Assembly (NCBI GenBank): GCA_012034655.1
Contig: JAAUOZ010000030.1
Span: forward strand, 1-41,487
From: Leptolyngbyaceae cyanobacterium CSU_1_3
GTDB taxonomy: Bacteria; Cyanobacteriota; Cyanobacteriia; Leptolyngbyales; Leptolyngbyaceae
Length of the DNA stretch: 41,487 bases
Reading direction: 5' to 3'
Positions 1-8,706 of this stretch are shown piece after piece. Every line of letters begins with the position of its first letter. The stretch's first letter is position 1. The notes under the pieces were generated by a model. It saw only the letters and a list, made by a program, of their open reading frames with translations. It was not told where the DNA came from and searched no databases. The position numbers were made by a program, and so were the translations under genes.

Positions 1-1102
1 CCCTTCAAGCAGAGTCGCGCTCGTGTCGGTGCGTGTACCTCAACCCCAGACATGATGCCAAAGGGCGTATTGTGGAAGTCGGGCGCGAGTTGGGTGACTG
101 GGCCAATCAGAACAATCTTGTCCTTAAACACCTGCCCTTGCCTGAGAGAATCGTTATTCCAATTTTCTGGCGACAGAACGTACCAAAAGGGAATTGTCTC
201 AAACGTGCCGCCATTTCCATAGAAAAAATTCCAGCGCCCTGGGGCGGAGGATAAGGCTGATTGGCTGCCTGCAAAGTTACTTCTGCAAAAGAAGACAGGT
301 CGGCATTTTGGATAATTTCGGCTTCTTGAGGAGGTAGCGCTCTGAGAAACTGCTGACCCAAACGATGAATTTGCTGGTTGGGTTCGAGCGAAAAGTTGGT
401 CGTGCCGATCGCGGCTTTTGCCGTCCGAAAGGGGCAGTAGGGTTGGGCAATATTGGACTGTGCACCTTGTTTACGCACCTCTTCGATATTAAACTTTGCC
501 GCTAGCGTGATGCGTCCGTCGTAGCGCTGCAAAACCTCTGCCAGTTGGCGATCGTCCTCTGAAACCTCGCGGTTAGCCGAACAATCTAACGATGCTTGGT
601 CGGTTGAGCCATAGCTGCTGGGCAAATCCCAAATCACATCCACCGCTACAGATTTCGCCCCTGCCCGCATGACTTGCTCGATCGCTTGGGCGTAGGTTGC
701 CCGGCGCAGGGGCCAACTCGAAAGATGAGACAGCGATTCTTCTTCGATCGCCAAAATCACCACCTGACTCGGTGGCGGCACAACCCCTCGCACCCAAAAC
801 AGCAAGCTTTGAGCGTTTCGCTCGGCCGATTGCACCGACGGGAGAGCACTCGCGGTGACAGTGGCCGCCACGATCGCCCAGACCCCCGCCAACAGATGCC
901 CAGTGTGCCTAAATCCAAGCTGGCTAAATTCGAGGCGCTTAAGATTAAAAGAGAACGATCTAGATCGATCGGGCTGTGTGGGAGAGCCACCCCCTTTTTT
1001 GGTATTTTTGGCAGACCCAGGAGGAGGAGAACTACCGCCCCCTGGGGAACTCTGAGTTTGAGGCAGTATTTCGGTCGGCGGGGTTGATGACTCGTCTGGC
1101 AT
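1..1102 (-). pseudogene. CHASE2 domain protein, N-terminal part, frameshifted, cut by left edge
   Basis: The gene starts at ATG 1102 (a TTG at 1114 is an alternative) and runs off the left edge. A Pro/Ser/Gly-rich cytoplasmic head is followed by one membrane segment (near 890-830) and then a CHASE2 extracellular sensor domain (motifs VVPPPSQVVILAIEEESL and GAKSVAVDVIWD). CHASE2 proteins normally carry a kinase, cyclase or further membrane segments downstream, which are not visible here. The uninterrupted frame ends at 107, but the family sequence changes frame at a run of six A (plus strand 223-228). One more base restores GIFFYGNGGTFETIPFWY and then DKIVLIGPVTQLAPDF and GIMSGVEVHA. Near position 30 a second missing base is needed to continue as a plausible ATLLEG-type helix. 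Two indels this close to the edge suggest low-quality sequence, though real decay is possible. The CHASE2 call is firm; the effector domain is unknown. Confidence 0.8.
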
Positions 1103-1214
1103 AGGTTGTCTCAACTAGGGGCGTTTTCATCACTCAATTAACCTGCACCCATTACGGAGAAAAATTTCTACAACCATCATTTCCCATCCATAAGCCTATC
1201 CGCAAGATAGTGCC

Positions 1215-1415
1215 CTATTGAGGCAAAAAGTGAGGCAAAAAGCGATCTGTCTCAGCACTGCCTATGGGTTTGGCCCAATGCTGACCCTTGAAATCAGCCC
1301 AACCTCTGTGTGGATCAGGAGTATCCTGCTGTAGTTTATGCCCTGGGACAGTTTTGTCAAGGTACGATCGCCCAGCTTTACTCCTTTGTTGTAAACTTTT
1401 GTAATCATTAACCAA
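1215..1415 (-). CDS. Possible small hypothetical protein, 66 aa
   Basis: This ATG-started frame of 66 codons lies alone between the CHASE2 gene and an AT-rich spacer. The product is hydrophilic and basic, with no membrane segment, signal peptide or cysteine motif. Its base composition resembles the neighbouring coding DNA more than the AT-rich spacer at 1420-1730. I do not recognise a family. It may be a chance open frame; conservation of the frame in relatives would decide. Confidence 0.25.
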   Translation of the reverse strand: MVNDYKSLQQRSKAGRSYLDKTVPGHKLQQDTPDPHRGWADFKGQHWAKPIGSAETDRFLPHFLPQ

Positions 1416-1814
1416 CCCAAAATCTATCTTATTGATGAGGAATCAACTTGATCGGTCAGAGTTCACTGAATAGAGATCATTCTAAACTGTTGCTATAAAC
1501 TGCCATTCAAGATATTAGGAGAGATTCTACAAATTTGTAAGTTTAAGGAGTTAGAAATTCTACTTAGCGCTTGTGTCCACATTATAACCTCTGTCTTTAG
1601 ATAGAACTTACTAGATCAAGATCTAAAAAATATAAAGATCGGTGATAAATACCTCCCTCAAATGGGACAACTTAAGTCAAGGTTTATCAACAGACTGTCA
1701 AATGATTGCTGCCTACAGCGTAATTTCTAGCAATTGACTGGTTTTACGTTGCTAGAATTGATTATTCCAATTTTTCTACAAATTTTAGGCCTAATCTTAT
1801 CTATGCATTATTCA
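1416..1814. other. AT-rich spacer upstream of the NYN gene
   Basis: There is no convincing gene here. The DNA is clearly more AT-rich than its surroundings and probably holds the promoter of the NYN gene. In frame with that gene, 1734-1805 encodes TGFTLLELIIPIFLQILG, which looks like a type IV prepilin N-terminus; a TAG at 1728-1730 closes the frame upstream. This is discussed as a finding. Confidence 0.5.
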
Positions 1815-2321
1815 ATGAACCGTCTCTCTATATTTGTAGACGGCAACAATATGTTCTACGCTCAACAAAAAAATGGCTGGTTTTTTGACCCTAAACGAGT
1901 CTTAGAGTACTTTGTCGGAGAGCCGGATGTAGAGTTAGTCAATGCTTTTTGGTACACAGGTTTAAAAGATCCTCAAGATCAGCGAGGCTTTCGCGATGCA
2001 TTGATTAGTTTGGGCTACACCGTCAGAACTAAAATTCTCAAAGAATATTATGACGACACATCGGGCCGCTATTCTCAAAAGGCAAATTTAGATATTGAAA
2101 TTGTCGTAGATATGTTTAACACGGTTGACCAATACGATCGTGTGATTTTATTCAGTGGTGATGGCGATTTCGAGCGGGCGATCGAGTTTTTGCGCTGCAA
2201 AAGTACCCATATTACTGTCGTTTCAACTGAGGGAATGATTGCCAGAGAATTGCGAAATGCCACCGATCGTTACATCGACCTAAACGGCATTCGGGAGCAC
2301 ATCGAGAAAGCCGATTACTGA
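1815..2321 (+). CDS. LabA-like NYN domain protein (DUF88 family)
   Basis: The product is a 168-aa single-domain NYN protein (PIN-like nuclease fold, COG1432). Family acidic motifs are visible: FVDGNNMFYAQQ at the N-terminus, DIEIVVDMF in the middle and LFSGDGDFERAIEF towards the end, giving the Asp cluster expected around a metal site. Members include cyanobacterial LabA, which affects circadian output in Synechococcus; general biochemical activity is inferred to be RNA cleavage. ATG 1815 was chosen because family proteins begin at about MNRLSIFVDGNN. ATG 1803 and TTG 1734 are in-frame alternatives, the latter adding a hydrophobic pilin-like segment. The gene stands alone, and whether this copy is the clock-linked one cannot be told from sequence. 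Confidence 0.88.
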   Translation: MNRLSIFVDGNNMFYAQQKNGWFFDPKRVLEYFVGEPDVELVNAFWYTGLKDPQDQRGFRDALISLGYTVRTKILKEYYDDTSGRYSQKANLDIEIVVDMFNTVDQYDRVILFSGDGDFERAIEFLRCKSTHITVVSTEGMIARELRNATDRYIDLNGIREHIEKADY

Positions 2322-2478
2322 AAGCAACCTTCCCCTGATTCTGAGGAATTGGGTCTGCTCATCAAGCGTCCGATCGTCAAAGCTCACCCTAAATAGAGGT
2401 GAGGAGATTTCTCAGAAAGACAAATTTTTGAGCAGAAAGCTCGTTAGCTGCCCCGTATTTAGCGGTCTGATTGGGATT

Positions 2479-2510
2479 GTGAAAAAGGGTTCTGGCAGAA
2501 TCTTTCTCAC
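2479..2510. repeat. Imperfect inverted repeat upstream of leuA
   Basis: The arms at 2479-2494 (GTGAAAAAGGGTTCTG) and 2496-2510 (CAGAATCTTTCTCAC) are near-complementary with a one-base loop. They lie about 75 bp before leuA in a 263-bp spacer. The element could be a 5' leader hairpin of leuA or a terminator-like structure after the NYN gene, but no T-tract follows. Its function is unknown. Confidence 0.35.
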
Positions 2511-2584
2511 CCCGCTCTCACTCTCACAAATCATTCAAGACTGCTATATTAGGAGACTAAATCACTACCAAACCTAGTCGAGTT

Positions 2585-4204
2585 ATGAACGTTCCATCTG
2601 ATCGGATCATCATTTTCGATACCACCTTGCGCGATGGCGAACAGTGCCCCGGCGCAACCCTCAATGTGGATGAAAAGCTGGCGATCGCACGGCAACTAGC
2701 TCGACTTGGCGTAGACGTGATCGAAGCGGGGTTTGCCTACGCCAGCCCTGGAGATTTTGAAGCAGTCGAACGCATTGCCCAAACGGTGGGAACTGAAGAC
2801 GGCCCCGTGATTTGCAGCCTGGCACGGGCAATTTCGGCAGATATCAAGGCGGCAGCAGAAGCGCTCAAACCCGCAAAACACGCCCGAATTCACACCTTCA
2901 TTTCCACTTCAGACATTCATTTAGAATATCAGTTGAAGAAGTCGCGATCGCAGGTGTTGGCGATCGCCGAAGAAATGGTCGCCTATGCAAAATCCTTTGT
3001 GGATGATGTCGAGTTCTCGCCTATGGATGCGGCGCGGTCTGACCCCCAGTTTTTATATCAAGTCTTAGAGCGGGCGATCGCCGTTGGTGCAAAAACTATC
3101 AACATTCCCGATACGGTCGGCTACCTGACTCCGAGCGAATTTGGCGACATGATTCGAGGCATCCGTGAGAATGTGCCTAATGTCGATCAGGCGATTATTT
3201 CTGTACATGGTCACAACGATTTGGGGTTGGCGGTGGCTTGCTTTTTGGAGGCAGTCAAGAACGGTGCAAGACAGTTGGAGTGTACCATTAACGGCATTGG
3301 CGAACGGGCTGGAAACGCCGCCCTAGAAGAATTAGTGATGGCTCTCCATGTTCGTCGGCGATATTTCAACCCATTTTTGGGCCGTCCAGCCACCTCTGAA
3401 ACCCCACTGACCCAGATCAATACGCAAGAAATTTACAAAACTTCGCGTCTGGTCTCCAATTTGACCGGAATGCTAGTGCAGCCCAACAAAGCGATCGTAG
3501 GAGCCAACGCCTTCGCCCACGAGTCTGGCATTCACCAAGATGGAATGCTCAAAAATAAGCAGACCTACGAAATTATGGATGCTCAATCGATCGGCTTGAC
3601 CAGCAACCAGATTATTTTGGGCAAGCATTCTGGGCGCAACGCCTTCCGAACTCGCCTCAAAGAATTGGGCTTTGATCTGTCAGATCATGAGCTAAATAAA
3701 GCCTTTTTGCGCTTCAAAGAACTGGCTGACAAGAAGAAAGAAGTTACCGATTGGGATTTGGAATCGATCGCGAACGACGAAGTGCAGCGGGTTCCCGAAT
3801 TGTTCAAGCTAGAAATGGTGCAGGTGTCTTGTGGCGATCATGCCCATCCTACGGCGACGGTTAGCCTTCGCACTCCCGAAGGCGACGAACTGATCGATGC
3901 CGCCACCGGAACCGGCCCCGTAGATGCCGTCTACAAAGCCATCAATCGTCTGATCAATGTGCCCAACCAATTGATCGAATTTTCGGTGCAGTCGGTGACG
4001 GCGGGCATCGACGCGATCGGAGAAGTGACGATTCGCCTCAAGTATGGCGATCGTATCTTTTCGGGTCACTCAGCCAACACCGACATCATCGTCGCCTCGG
4101 CTCAGGCCTACATAAATGCACTAAATCGTCTTTATACAGCGCTGCAACCTGCTGAAAATGCAACAGACGATATAGAGGTAGTTTCGACCCAAGGGCAAGT
4201 CTAG
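2585..4204 (+). CDS. leuA: 2-isopropylmalate synthase
   Basis: This enzyme condenses acetyl-CoA with 2-oxoisovalerate to give 2-isopropylmalate, the first committed step of leucine biosynthesis. The 539-aa protein has the full HMGL-like TIM barrel: [10 protein letters not shown] (residues 11-20), the metal-binding HGHNDLG (208-214), GIGERAGN and HESGIHQDG. It ends in the LeuA allosteric (leucine-binding) dimer domain (about residues 400-520), so feedback inhibition is expected. Length and order match the bacterial LeuA1 type, and the start fits the family ([20 protein letters not shown]). It appears monocistronic, with a 263-bp leader and a terminator at 4291-4323. No T-box or leader peptide was recognised. 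Confidence 0.97.
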   Translation: MNVPSDRIIIFDTTLRDGEQCPGATLNVDEKLAIARQLARLGVDVIEAGFAYASPGDFEAVERIAQTVGTEDGPVICSLARAISADIKAAAEALKPAKHARIHTFISTSDIHLEYQLKKSRSQVLAIAEEMVAYAKSFVDDVEFSPMDAARSDPQFLYQVLERAIAVGAKTINIPDTVGYLTPSEFGDMIRGIRENVPNVDQAIISVHGHNDLGLAVACFLEAVKNGARQLECTINGIGERAGNAALEELVMALHVRRRYFNPFLGRPATSETPLTQINTQEIYKTSRLVSNLTGMLVQPNKAIVGANAFAHESGIHQDGMLKNKQTYEIMDAQSIGLTSNQIILGKHSGRNAFRTRLKELGFDLSDHELNKAFLRFKELADKKKEVTDWDLESIANDEVQRVPELFKLEMVQVSCGDHAHPTATVSLRTPEGDELIDAATGTGPVDAVYKAINRLINVPNQLIEFSVQSVTAGIDAIGEVTIRLKYGDRIFSGHSANTDIIVASAQAYINALNRLYTALQPAENATDDIEVVSTQGQV

Positions 4205-4290
4205 CCAGGGCACAATGATCCACTGTAGAGCAGCATTCAGCACCCCTTTTCTACGGGCACTAACCTGACGATATCAATGATATTTTGTGG

Positions 4291-4323
4291 GGTGGAAGTG
4301 CAAACCTCCGCCCTTTATTTTTT
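4291..4323 (+). terminator. Rho-independent-type terminator after leuA
   Basis: The stem GGTGGAAG (4291-4298) pairs with CCTCCGCC (4305-4312), including one G-U pair and one mismatch, and is followed by a T-rich tail at 4313-4322. It lies 87 bp after the leuA stop and only about 10 bp before the methyltransferase start, so it may also attenuate read-through into that gene. Confidence 0.55.
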
Positions 4324-4331
4324 AGGAGCCT

Positions 4332-5132
4332 ATGCAAGACGAAGTTTTACGCAAAGAACAAGACTTCCACGATCGGTGGGCAAGCACGATCGATGTAGAT
4401 GGCATTCGCGTTGCAGACTACTTTGAAGCGTGTACTGCGCCAGAAAATCGGTTTATTCTCAGGCAGCTTGGCGATGTGCGCGGAAAATATTTGCTAGATC
4501 TGGGTTGTGGCGCAGGCGAAAATAGTGTCTACTTTGCCAAACTGGGCGCGAGGTGCGTGGCTACAGATTACTCTCCGGGCATGGTCGAAGTAGCGCTGAA
4601 ACTGGCTGAGGCTAACCAGGTGCAGGTCGAGGGGCGCACCATTAATGCGATGGCGATCGACTTTCCAGACAACACCTTTGACATTATTTACGCCTCCAAT
4701 CTGCTGCACCACATCCCCGACCCCCGCCTGACGCTCAGTGAAATGCACCGAGTCCTTAAGCCGGGTGGCAAAGCTTGCTTTTGGGACCCGCTCAAGCACA
4801 ACCCAGTGATCAATGTCTATCGGCGGATTGCTACCAAAGTCCGAACGGAGGATGAGACACCCCTGGATATTAATCTAGTGGGCTATATTCGATCGCTCTA
4901 CTCTAAAACTCACTACGACACCTTCTGGATCGCAACCCTGTGGATTTTCTTGCAGTTCTACCTGATCGAAAAAGTCAACCCCAACGAAGAGCGCTACTGG
5001 AAGAAGATTATCGTGGAACAAGCTCGACTAGAGAAAACCTATCTGCGATTGGAGAAACTCGACAGACTGTTGAAGAAGCTGCCGTTTGTGAAACGATTTG
5101 CCTGGAATCTGTCCGTCGTCGCCACTAAGTGA
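4332..5132 (+). CDS. Class I SAM-dependent methyltransferase
   Basis: The 266-aa protein carries SAM motif I DLGCGAGENS (residues 56-65), the acidic end of strand 2 (ATDYSPGMVEVA), the post-I/II motif IIYASNLLHHIPDP and motif III LKPGGKACFWDPLKHNP, a Methyltransf_11/25 arrangement typical of small-molecule methyltransferases. After the core, a hydrophobic, aromatic stretch (TFWIATLWIFLQFYLIEKV, about residues 200-218) suggests membrane contact or a lipophilic substrate. RBS-like TAGGAG precedes ATG 4332. The acceptor cannot be predicted. The gene stands alone between the leuA terminator and a MITE-like repeat. Confidence 0.85.
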   Translation: MQDEVLRKEQDFHDRWASTIDVDGIRVADYFEACTAPENRFILRQLGDVRGKYLLDLGCGAGENSVYFAKLGARCVATDYSPGMVEVALKLAEANQVQVEGRTINAMAIDFPDNTFDIIYASNLLHHIPDPRLTLSEMHRVLKPGGKACFWDPLKHNPVINVYRRIATKVRTEDETPLDINLVGYIRSLYSKTHYDTFWIATLWIFLQFYLIEKVNPNEERYWKKIIVEQARLEKTYLRLEKLDRLLKKLPFVKRFAWNLSVVATK

Positions 5133-5190
5133 CCCATGCATTCAGCAACGTCACAATAAATTCTGGTGGAGGCATGGGACTGCTATGTCC

Positions 5191-5366
5191 CTAAGGAACG
5201 TGGATTCCAATCATGCCGTCCACTGCAAGGTTGTCTTGCCCTCACCCCAGCCCTCGCCCAGATTGGGAGAGGCAGCAAGAGTCCGGTTCCTCTTCTCCCA
5301 GATTGGGAGAAGAGGTTAGGGGATGAGGGCGAAGATCTTCGGCATTGATCAATCCACATTCCTAAG
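5191..5366. mobile_element. MITE-like element, family A, copy 1 (176 bp)
   Basis: Imperfect terminal inverted repeats (CTAAGGAACGTGGATT at 5191-5206 against AATCCACATTCCTAAG at 5351-5366) enclose a GC-rich palindromic core built on CCCTCACCCC, CCCAGATTGGGAGA and GGATGAGGGC. No protein is encoded. A second copy lies at 30469-30642. The element fills most of the methyltransferase-hydrolase spacer. Confidence 0.75.
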
Positions 5367-5433
5367 CTATCTGACCCATCTGGCGGTCAATTATTTTCAA
5401 GAATCGTCTGCATAGAAAACGCCGGGGGACATT

Positions 5434-6327
5434 TTGGGATATCTACGATCGCTAATCGGCATAACAAAATCTCTAGCGATTATCTATCTCACGGTCTGCT
5501 TCATTCTGTTTTTGGGGCAAAATCGTCTGATCTTTATGCCGCCCAAAACAATCTACGAAACACCTGATGCTTACAATTTGCCCTATCAGGACGTATGGCT
5601 GCCCATAAAAACCAATTGGGGGATTCAGCGAATTCATGGCTGGTGGCTGCCCCATGCACCCTGTGCCAACTGTGAATGTGCCAACTGTGAAGTCGATCGT
5701 CCAACGCTGCTCTATTTTCACGGCAACGCGAGCAACGTCAGCACAGAAATTAGCATGGCGCAGCGTTTCTACCAGTTGGGCTTCTCGGTGTTGCTGATCG
5801 ACTATCGAGGCTATGGCCAAAGTGAGGGGGGCTTTCCGTCTGAGTCTAAGGCTTATCAAGATGCACAGACTGGCTGGGATTTTTTGACCCAGACTCAGAA
5901 AATTCCGGCGCAAGAAATTATTCTCTATGGGCACTCCCTCGGTGGTGCGATCGCCCTCGATCTGGCCAGCAAGCACCCCGATGTGGCTGGAGTCATTGTG
6001 CAAAACACCTTCACGTCTATGCAGGCAATGGCCAAACGAAATTGGGCGTTTCGTCTGTTTCCGATCGAACTCATTCTCACTCAACAATTTAATTCGCTCA
6101 AAAAAGTATCGTCCCTAAAGGCTCCTGTTCTGTTCATCCACGGCACGACTGACACCCACATTCCAGTGGAGATGTCGAAAACGCTCTACGCTGCTGTCCC
6201 CCAACCCAAGCAACTCCTGCTGATTCCCAACGGTGAACACAACCACACAGACCTATTGTTTGAACCTCCAGCCCGACAGGATCTACAGGATTTTTTGAAG
6301 CGATCGCTCAAGCTGCCAAAAACCTGA
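5434..6327 (+). CDS. Membrane-anchored alpha/beta hydrolase
   Basis: This 297-aa serine hydrolase is of the ABHD13/BEM46-like type (COG1073). A single N-terminal membrane segment (about residues 13-32) anchors it with the catalytic domain outside. Visible are the oxyanion HGN (96-98), the nucleophile elbow GHSLGG with Ser168, Asp240 (GTTDTHIP) and a His at 269 or 271 ([10 protein letters not shown]), so the triad is intact. The best start is TTG 5434, behind a GGGGGA ribosome site; no ATG is available before the membrane segment. Residues 77-86 read [10 protein letters not shown], from a perfect 15-bp tandem duplication (5662-5691), an unusual Cys-rich insert. Its substrate is unknown. Confidence 0.85.
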   Translation: MGYLRSLIGITKSLAIIYLTVCFILFLGQNRLIFMPPKTIYETPDAYNLPYQDVWLPIKTNWGIQRIHGWWLPHAPCANCECANCEVDRPTLLYFHGNASNVSTEISMAQRFYQLGFSVLLIDYRGYGQSEGGFPSESKAYQDAQTGWDFLTQTQKIPAQEIILYGHSLGGAIALDLASKHPDVAGVIVQNTFTSMQAMAKRNWAFRLFPIELILTQQFNSLKKVSSLKAPVLFIHGTTDTHIPVEMSKTLYAAVPQPKQLLLIPNGEHNHTDLLFEPPARQDLQDFLKRSLKLPKT

Positions 6328-6437
6328 CAGCTACGAGATTCCCATCCCCAAAAAAGTGCCGCGAGAACTCCGTCGCCAGCGAATCCCCTGTGACCGTTAA
6401 AATAAAGGAATCGCGTTGCAGTACCCAGAGGAAACTG

Positions 6438-6698
6438 ATGATTAGCCCGAATCAGGTTGAAGCAATGATTAAGACTGGTTTACCTGATGCTCAGGTGCAG
6501 GTGCAAGACCTCACAGGCGGCGGCGATCACTACCAGGTGACAGTCGTTTCGTCTCAGTTTGAGGGCAAGCGGCGGGTTCAGCAGCACCAGCTTGTCTATG
6601 GTGCTGTCAAGCAAGCCATGGCCAGTGAAGCCATTCACGCTTTGGCTCTAAATACTTTTACGCCTGAAGAGTGGTCCGCCACAGGGCGAGAAGTCTAG
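6438..6698 (+). CDS. BolA family protein
   Basis: This 86-aa BolA/IbaG-like protein has the stress-morphogene fold with the signature [17 protein letters not shown] (residues 41-57) and the conserved C-terminal His in [14 protein letters not shown]. BolA proteins bind CGFS monothiol glutaredoxins and share a [2Fe-2S] cluster with them. The downstream gene is exactly such a glutaredoxin, only 42 bp away, which argues for co-transcription and partnership. ATG 6438, behind AGAGGAAACTG, was chosen over an upstream GTG at 6390 because it matches the family N-terminus. The role of the pair in iron or redox sensing is inferred from the families. Confidence 0.92.
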   Translation: MISPNQVEAMIKTGLPDAQVQVQDLTGGGDHYQVTVVSSQFEGKRRVQQHQLVYGAVKQAMASEAIHALALNTFTPEEWSATGREV

Positions 6699-6740
6699 AC
6701 CCTCGATCGTTTATTGTCCACTTATTCTCAAGGAAGCCAG

Positions 6741-7064
6741 ATGACTCAATCGACTCACGATCGCATTCATAGCCTTGTTCAACAAAACAAAATTATGGTC
6801 TTCATGAAGGGCAACAAGCTGATGCCCCAGTGCGGTTTCTCGAACAACGTGGTGCAAATTCTCAACACGCTGGGTGTTCCTTACGAAACCGTGGATGTAT
6901 TGGATGATTCCGAAATTCGCCAGGGCATCAAAGAGTATTCCAGTTGGCCTACTATTCCCCAGGTCTACATCAATGGTGAGTTTTTGGGGGGTTCCGACAT
7001 TTTGATTGAGCTATATCAGAAGGGCGAACTTCAGCAAATGGTTGAGGTAGCGCTGGCTTCTTAG
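6741..7064 (+). CDS. grxD: Grx4-type monothiol glutaredoxin (CGFS)
   Basis: The 107-aa protein has the monothiol active site CGFS (residues 31-34) within LMPQCGFSNNVV, the TIPQVYINGEFLGGSDI glutathione-binding/cis-Pro segment (about 73-89) and the WP insertion typical of Grx4/Grx5 proteins (PICOT-related, TIGR00365). Such proteins transfer and store [2Fe-2S] clusters using glutathione, more than acting as thiol reductases. AAGGAAG precedes ATG 6741; a TTG at 6714 is open but unnecessary. The gene follows bolA directly, in keeping with a BolA-Grx heterodimer. The minus-strand terminator at 7173-7206 also follows this gene. Confidence 0.95.
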   Translation: MTQSTHDRIHSLVQQNKIMVFMKGNKLMPQCGFSNNVVQILNTLGVPYETVDVLDDSEIRQGIKEYSSWPTIPQVYINGEFLGGSDILIELYQKGELQQMVEVALAS

Positions 7065-7067
7065 ACA

Positions 7068-7130
7068 AGCTGGTCTGAGCCAATCGCCCAAAATGGGCGA
7101 AGGGTTAGGGTGAGGACGGTTCTGGGAAGT
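7068..7130. repeat. Fragment of the CCCTCACCC-type repeat
   Basis: The sequence after grxD (CGCCCAAAATGGGCGAAGGG, then TTAGGGTGAGGAC) matches one half of the palindromic core found in the MITE-like elements elsewhere in the window. No terminal inverted repeats could be defined, so it is treated as a remnant. Confidence 0.4.
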
Positions 7131-7172
7131 GACACATTTCATCAGCATTCAGCGCCAGCATTCAAGTTAAAA

Positions 7173-7206
7173 AGCGGGAGGTTCATCGATCGACGAACCT
7201 CCCGCT
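7173..7206 (-). terminator. Strong terminator hairpin between convergent genes
   Basis: The 12-bp perfect stem AGCGGGAGGTTC (7173-7184) / GAACCTCCCGCT (7195-7206) has a 10-nt loop. Read on the minus strand it is followed by TTTTT, making it an intrinsic terminator for the minus-strand gene at 7238-7480. On the plus strand the tail is only CTTGTG, so termination of the bolA-grxD transcript is less certain. Confidence 0.8.
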
Positions 7207-7237
7207 CTTGTGAATGATGGCTAATAGTATAGTTTAA

Positions 7238-7480
7238 TTAACGAAAATCCCGCTGAGTTTCGGTATTGTCAAAGTTTGAGCGATCGTAGAGAAAACGAGT
7301 CACTTCTTCTTCTAAACGATGAATCTGAAAGGTTTCAAGGGCGTTGCTATGTCTCAGGGCAGACAGATAACCATCTAAGAAAAGTCGAAGGTCATCAAAT
7401 CGATAGCCCCGATTCCAAAGCTCCACTAAACCATCTGACAATCTTTGGTAGTAGCGAATCGTTTGCGTATCTTGCAGCAT
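7238..7480 (-). CDS. Small conserved cyanobacterial protein (DUF6761-like)
   Basis: The 80-aa acidic, helical protein begins MLQDTQTIRYYQRLSDGLVE and contains WNRGYRFDDLRLFLDGYLSAL and IHRLEEEVTRFLYD. I recognise it as a small soluble family restricted to cyanobacteria (probably DUF6761). There are no membrane segments, cysteines or catalytic motifs. It is transcribed divergently from the response regulator and ends at a strong terminator (7173-7206). Its function is unknown. Confidence 0.75.
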   Translation of the reverse strand: MLQDTQTIRYYQRLSDGLVELWNRGYRFDDLRLFLDGYLSALRHSNALETFQIHRLEEEVTRFLYDRSNFDNTETQRDFR

Positions 7481-7545
7481 AGGTTGGCGCTAGAGCGTGA
7501 ATGATTCTTGAACCAAGGTTGAAGTGAATAGAGGCTGAAACACCT

Positions 7546-7560
7546 GGTAGTATGACTACC
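7546..7560. promoter_or_regulatory. Perfect short palindrome in a divergent promoter region
   Basis: GGTAGT-ATG-ACTACC is a perfect inverted repeat in the spacer between the divergent DUF6761-like gene (start 7480) and the response regulator (start 7751). Size and place fit an operator, possibly autoregulatory, but no known regulator motif was matched. Confidence 0.3.
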
Positions 7561-7750
7561 ATTGACTATTACCTTATCTTAACATTAACGGGTTGCTCAC
7601 TTCCCTCCTAGGGGTTGATCTGTTTAAAATTTAATTTTCCATAAAACTGCAATTTTAGATCAGGGAAATCTGGGGTAGCACTCGTTACAAATCCATTACA
7701 AGCGCTTTGATACTCTGGAGAGCAAGCAGTCTGAGGAAATCTAAGCCCCC

Positions 7751-8533
7751 GTGGGAGCCGTAAATATCCAAATCATTGAAGGAAACCCGCACCTGCGATC
7801 GCTACTCGGTTGGCACCTACAGCAGGCGGGACATCAAGTGCATCAGTCGGCAGACCTCCATCAAGCCCGTGAGGTCTTTCTGGCTAGACAGCCCAATCTT
7901 GTGATTCTCGATTCCGAACTGCCCCACGGAGACGGTATTGAGTTTTGTCGTTGGCTCAGACAACAGCAGCAGGCGTTGATTCTTATGCTGTCGGCACGGG
8001 CAACTGAGCCAGATATTGTCGAAGGGTTGCGGGCAGGCGCGGACGACTATTTAACCAAACCGTTTGGAATGCAAGAATTTTTGGCCAGGGTCGAAGCATT
8101 GACCCGCCGTAGCCGAGTGGCTGCCCCACCCGCCTATCTAGACTATGGCGATCTGAAAATTGATCTGGTGCATCGTCGCGTGCGGTTTAAGGATGAATTG
8201 ATCGAGTTGACTCCCCAGGAGTTTAGTTTACTCTATGTGTTGGCTCAGGCAGGGGGCAGCCCTTTGAGTCGCCCAGAACTGCTGAAGCGTGCCTGGCCGG
8301 ATGCGATCGACAACCCTCGCACTGTCGATACCCATGTGCTGTCTTTACGCAAGAAAGTTGAGATCGATCCCAGGCAGCCTGACCTGATCCAAACGGTTCG
8401 CAATGTTGGCTATCGGCTCAATCTGGAGGCTCTCAATGCGCCGATTCCTCCGCAAAGTGGCAGTGGTAGTCATCGGAGTGCGCCAACCGCGCGATCGGCG
8501 GCTCGGTTAGCATTGGGCGATCGTAGAATATAG
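7751..8533 (+). CDS. OmpR-family response regulator
   Basis: This 260-aa two-domain regulator has a receiver domain (about residues 4-115) followed by a winged-helix DNA-binding domain (about 125-232) with the OmpR-type PQEFSLLYVLAQ, DAIDNPRTVDTHVLSLRKKVE and IQTVRNVGYRLN motifs. The phospho-acceptor Asp54 (LVILDS), Ser81 and Lys103 (LTKPF) are present. The usual acidic pair at the end of strand 1 is reduced to Glu10-Gly11, so the Mg site may be weak. A basic/Ser/Ala-rich tail of about 25 residues follows. The start is GTG 7751. No histidine kinase is adjacent, so it is an orphan regulator with unknown targets. It is not RpaA or RpaB by sequence. Confidence 0.9.
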   Translation: MGAVNIQIIEGNPHLRSLLGWHLQQAGHQVHQSADLHQAREVFLARQPNLVILDSELPHGDGIEFCRWLRQQQQALILMLSARATEPDIVEGLRAGADDYLTKPFGMQEFLARVEALTRRSRVAAPPAYLDYGDLKIDLVHRRVRFKDELIELTPQEFSLLYVLAQAGGSPLSRPELLKRAWPDAIDNPRTVDTHVLSLRKKVEIDPRQPDLIQTVRNVGYRLNLEALNAPIPPQSGSGSHRSAPTARSAARLALGDRRI

Positions 8534-8545
8534 CTTGTTTAGCGC

Positions 8546-8590
8546 TCCGACTTCTAGATCTCCGACTTCTAGATCTCCGACTTCTAGATC
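8546..8590. repeat. Three 15-bp tandem repeats
   Basis: TCCGACTTCTAGATC is repeated perfectly three times immediately after the response-regulator stop codon. The period is a multiple of three, but the array lies outside any gene. Confidence 0.9.
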
Positions 8591-8706
8591 TAAAGTAGGC
8601 CCGTTGAGAACACTGCCCTGCTGTGGGGTTGCAAAGCTTCCAGTGGGACAGGGCACAGTCTAATTTGAGTCCCTAGAGCCGTCTGAACGAGGCTCGATAC
8701 GTTAAG

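Noticed and set aside
5166-5348. Short plus-strand frames across the family-A MITE
   Set aside because: They are translations of palindromic repeat DNA.
5191-5366. CRISPR-like appearance of repeated CCCAGATTGGGAGA
   Set aside because: There are only two or three nested palindromes with no regular spacers; terminal inverted repeats identify a MITE-like element.
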